In this document: one piece after another, positions 5,300-6,126 of the stretch | How positions within the stretch are numbered: position 1 is the stretch's first letter | Layout: every line of letters starts with the position of its first letter | From: Candidatus Pacearchaeota archaeon | Lineage (GTDB): Archaea > Nanobdellota > Nanobdellia > Pacearchaeales > GW2011-AR1 | DNA length: 6,126 nt | Assembly: GCA_026395855.1 (NCBI GenBank) | Contig: JAPLXX010000005.1 | Coordinates: forward strand, 1 to 6,126 | Direction: 5' to 3' | Position numbers and translations under genes: made by a program | The notes under the pieces: model-generated | Seen by the model: only the letters and a program-made list of their open reading frames with translations | Database searches by the model: none | Told to the model about the DNA's origin: nothing

Positions 5300-5344
5300 C
5301 CAAGAAGTGAGATTATATCCAACTTCTACTTCGACTCACCTTGG
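5300..5344. other. Inverted repeat/hairpin in the radB-nreA gap
   Basis: CCAAG-AA-GTGAG and CTCAC-CTTGG can form a ten-pair stem with a two-base bulge and a 23-base loop. On the radB strand it begins six bases after the stop, so it could protect or end the radB transcript; no long U-run follows. It could also belong to a small RNA. No tRNA or C/D-box layout fits. Confidence 0.4.
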
Positions 5345-5350
5345 GCAAAG

Positions 5351-6088
5351 TTATAACCACCCCCTCCTAAATATCCCTGCATTTCTTATTTCAAAATTCA
5401 GCTCTTTATTTGGAAGGCTTCTGTGCTTCAGCAAAATAGCCTTCCTTTTTCCGTTCTCGTTCCTAAGCTCAATTATTGCCTTGCTCCAGTATTTCATCAA
5501 ATCTCCTCCGACAAGATTCACTCCAGGCTTTACACCTTTTCTCAAATCTTCTTCTGACAAAAACTCAGAGTAAACTTGGTTTGTTATTATAATCGGAATT
5601 TTCTGCTTTCTCGAGATTTCTGCCAGAACTTTCATCTGCCACGCCAAAGCCCTGTTAATTTTCTTTATGTCTTCACTGCTTGCTGTTTCTTTGTTTTTCA
5701 CAGCACCAATCTCAAGCCTGTAATGCATAGCCATTCCGTCAACAATAATCAATCCCACATTTTCTTTCTTGGCTTTTTCAGATAATTTATCAAAAATTTT
5801 CCTTTGCTCATAAAATCCTGTTGGCTGCAGAAGAAGAATGTTTTTCAGGATTTCTTTATAATTTTCCCCTGCAATCTGCTTTACTCTTTCTGTGCTAAAT
5901 CCACCTTCTGTATCTATAAAAATAACTTTTGAGCCTTTTTTAGCAAGACTGCATGCAGCAAGAGTTGTAAAATTTGTTTTTCCGCTAGCAGGCGGACCAG
6001 CTATCATTGTGATAATCTCTGCTTCATAGCCACCATAAAGCCATTTGTTCAAATCAAAGCTTCCTGTTGATATTTTTTGAATGTCCAT
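5351..6088 (-). CDS. radB: RadB, RecA-superfamily DNA repair/recombination protein
   Basis: A 245-residue single-domain RecA-like ATPase with the size and layout of archaeal RadB, a RadA paralogue that lacks the N-terminal helix-hairpin-helix domain and assists recombination and replication. It starts with ISTGSFDLNKWLYGGYEAEI (6-25), the RecA-family entry motif 'sTG...LD.lLgGG'. Walker A is GPPASGKTN (31-39), with K37 and T38 the key residues. IDTEGGF (58-64) carries the acidic position E61. Walker B is LIIVD (113-117). IIITNQVYSEF (166-176) corresponds to the loop 1 region, and NLVGGDLMKYWSKAIIELRN (191-210) to the typical 'GG..l.yw....l.L' segment. The end RRGWL matches the short C-terminus expected of RadB. 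The start is supported by an AT-rich box 25 bases upstream. It is followed on the same strand by nreA after a 176-base gap, so repair genes cluster here. Confidence 0.93.
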   Translation of the reverse strand: MDIQKISTGSFDLNKWLYGGYEAEIITMIAGPPASGKTNFTTLAACSLAKKGSKVIFIDTEGGFSTERVKQIAGENYKEILKNILLLQPTGFYEQRKIFDKLSEKAKKENVGLIIVDGMAMHYRLEIGAVKNKETASSEDIKKINRALAWQMKVLAEISRKQKIPIIITNQVYSEFLSEEDLRKGVKPGVNLVGGDLMKYWSKAIIELRNENGKRKAILLKHRSLPNKELNFEIRNAGIFRRGWL

Positions 6089-6108
6089 ATAAAGAAAAAA
6101 AGAAATTG

Positions 6109-6116
6109 ATTAATAA
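6109..6116 (-). promoter_or_regulatory. TATA-like box of radB
   Basis: The reverse strand reads TTATTAAT, centred about 25 bases before the radB ATG, at the same spacing as the other promoters here. A pyrimidine-rich stretch, but no Shine-Dalgarno site, lies between it and the start. Confidence 0.45.
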
Positions 6117-6126
6117 GGATTATTGT

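Noticed and set aside
5300..5344. tRNA or tRNA remnant
   Set aside because: A TTCGACT heptamer looks like a T-loop, but the flanking bases form no T-stem and no acceptor or anticodon arms are visible.
4930..5573. Plus-strand ORFs opposite nreA and radB
   Set aside because: Both lie over confidently identified genes on the other strand and encode Ser/Phe-rich shadows.

Overview
The window looks like a low-GC archaeal genome. Three genes are typical archaeal DNA-maintenance genes: an archaeal-type topoisomerase I (3' part only), an Nre DNA-repair protein ending in a PCNA-binding PIP motif, and the RecA-superfamily protein RadB. Seven predicted genes have an AT-rich TATA-like box centred about 24-31 bases before the start codon. 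That leaves almost no room for a 5' leader, so leaderless transcription is likely. The only convincing Shine-Dalgarno site sits before the one gene that is second in an operon. The AT-rich composition, short genes and this gene set would fit a DPANN-type archaeon, but the lineage is an inference.

Layout. 2-814 (+): C-terminal part of topA, running off the left edge, with two four-cysteine zinc ribbons. 834-1625 (-): a cytosolic ClpP-fold serine protease of the SDH type, convergent with topA. 1760-2238 (+): a small operon of a ribbon-helix-helix regulator and a two-helix membrane miniprotein whose frame is broken by one base. 2319-2663 and 2716-2937 (+): two orphan small genes, the second with four cysteines. 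They share an identical 17-base promoter block at the same distance from their ATGs. 2981-3904 (-): a Fic-family AMP transferase with its own inhibitory motif. 3963-5174 (-): nreA. 5351-6088 (-): radB.

How the parts may work together. topA, nreA and radB form a DNA topology and repair neighbourhood, and the stretch of about 3.1 kb between topA and nreA looks like an accessory insert (protease, regulator, miniproteins, Fic enzyme). The most unusual structure is around fic. The gene is bracketed by two oriented copies of a 38-39 base imperfect palindrome (GGTGCCCACA, 16-17 bases, TTTTGTGGTCAC). The upstream copy encloses the fic TATA box. The downstream copy covers the last seven fic codons and the stop. 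This could be a mobile single-gene cassette with its recombination sites, or an autoregulatory operator paired with a 3' hairpin.

No tRNA, rRNA, CRISPR array or transposase was seen. With the broken small gene counted, no gene-free stretch exceeds about 180 bases.
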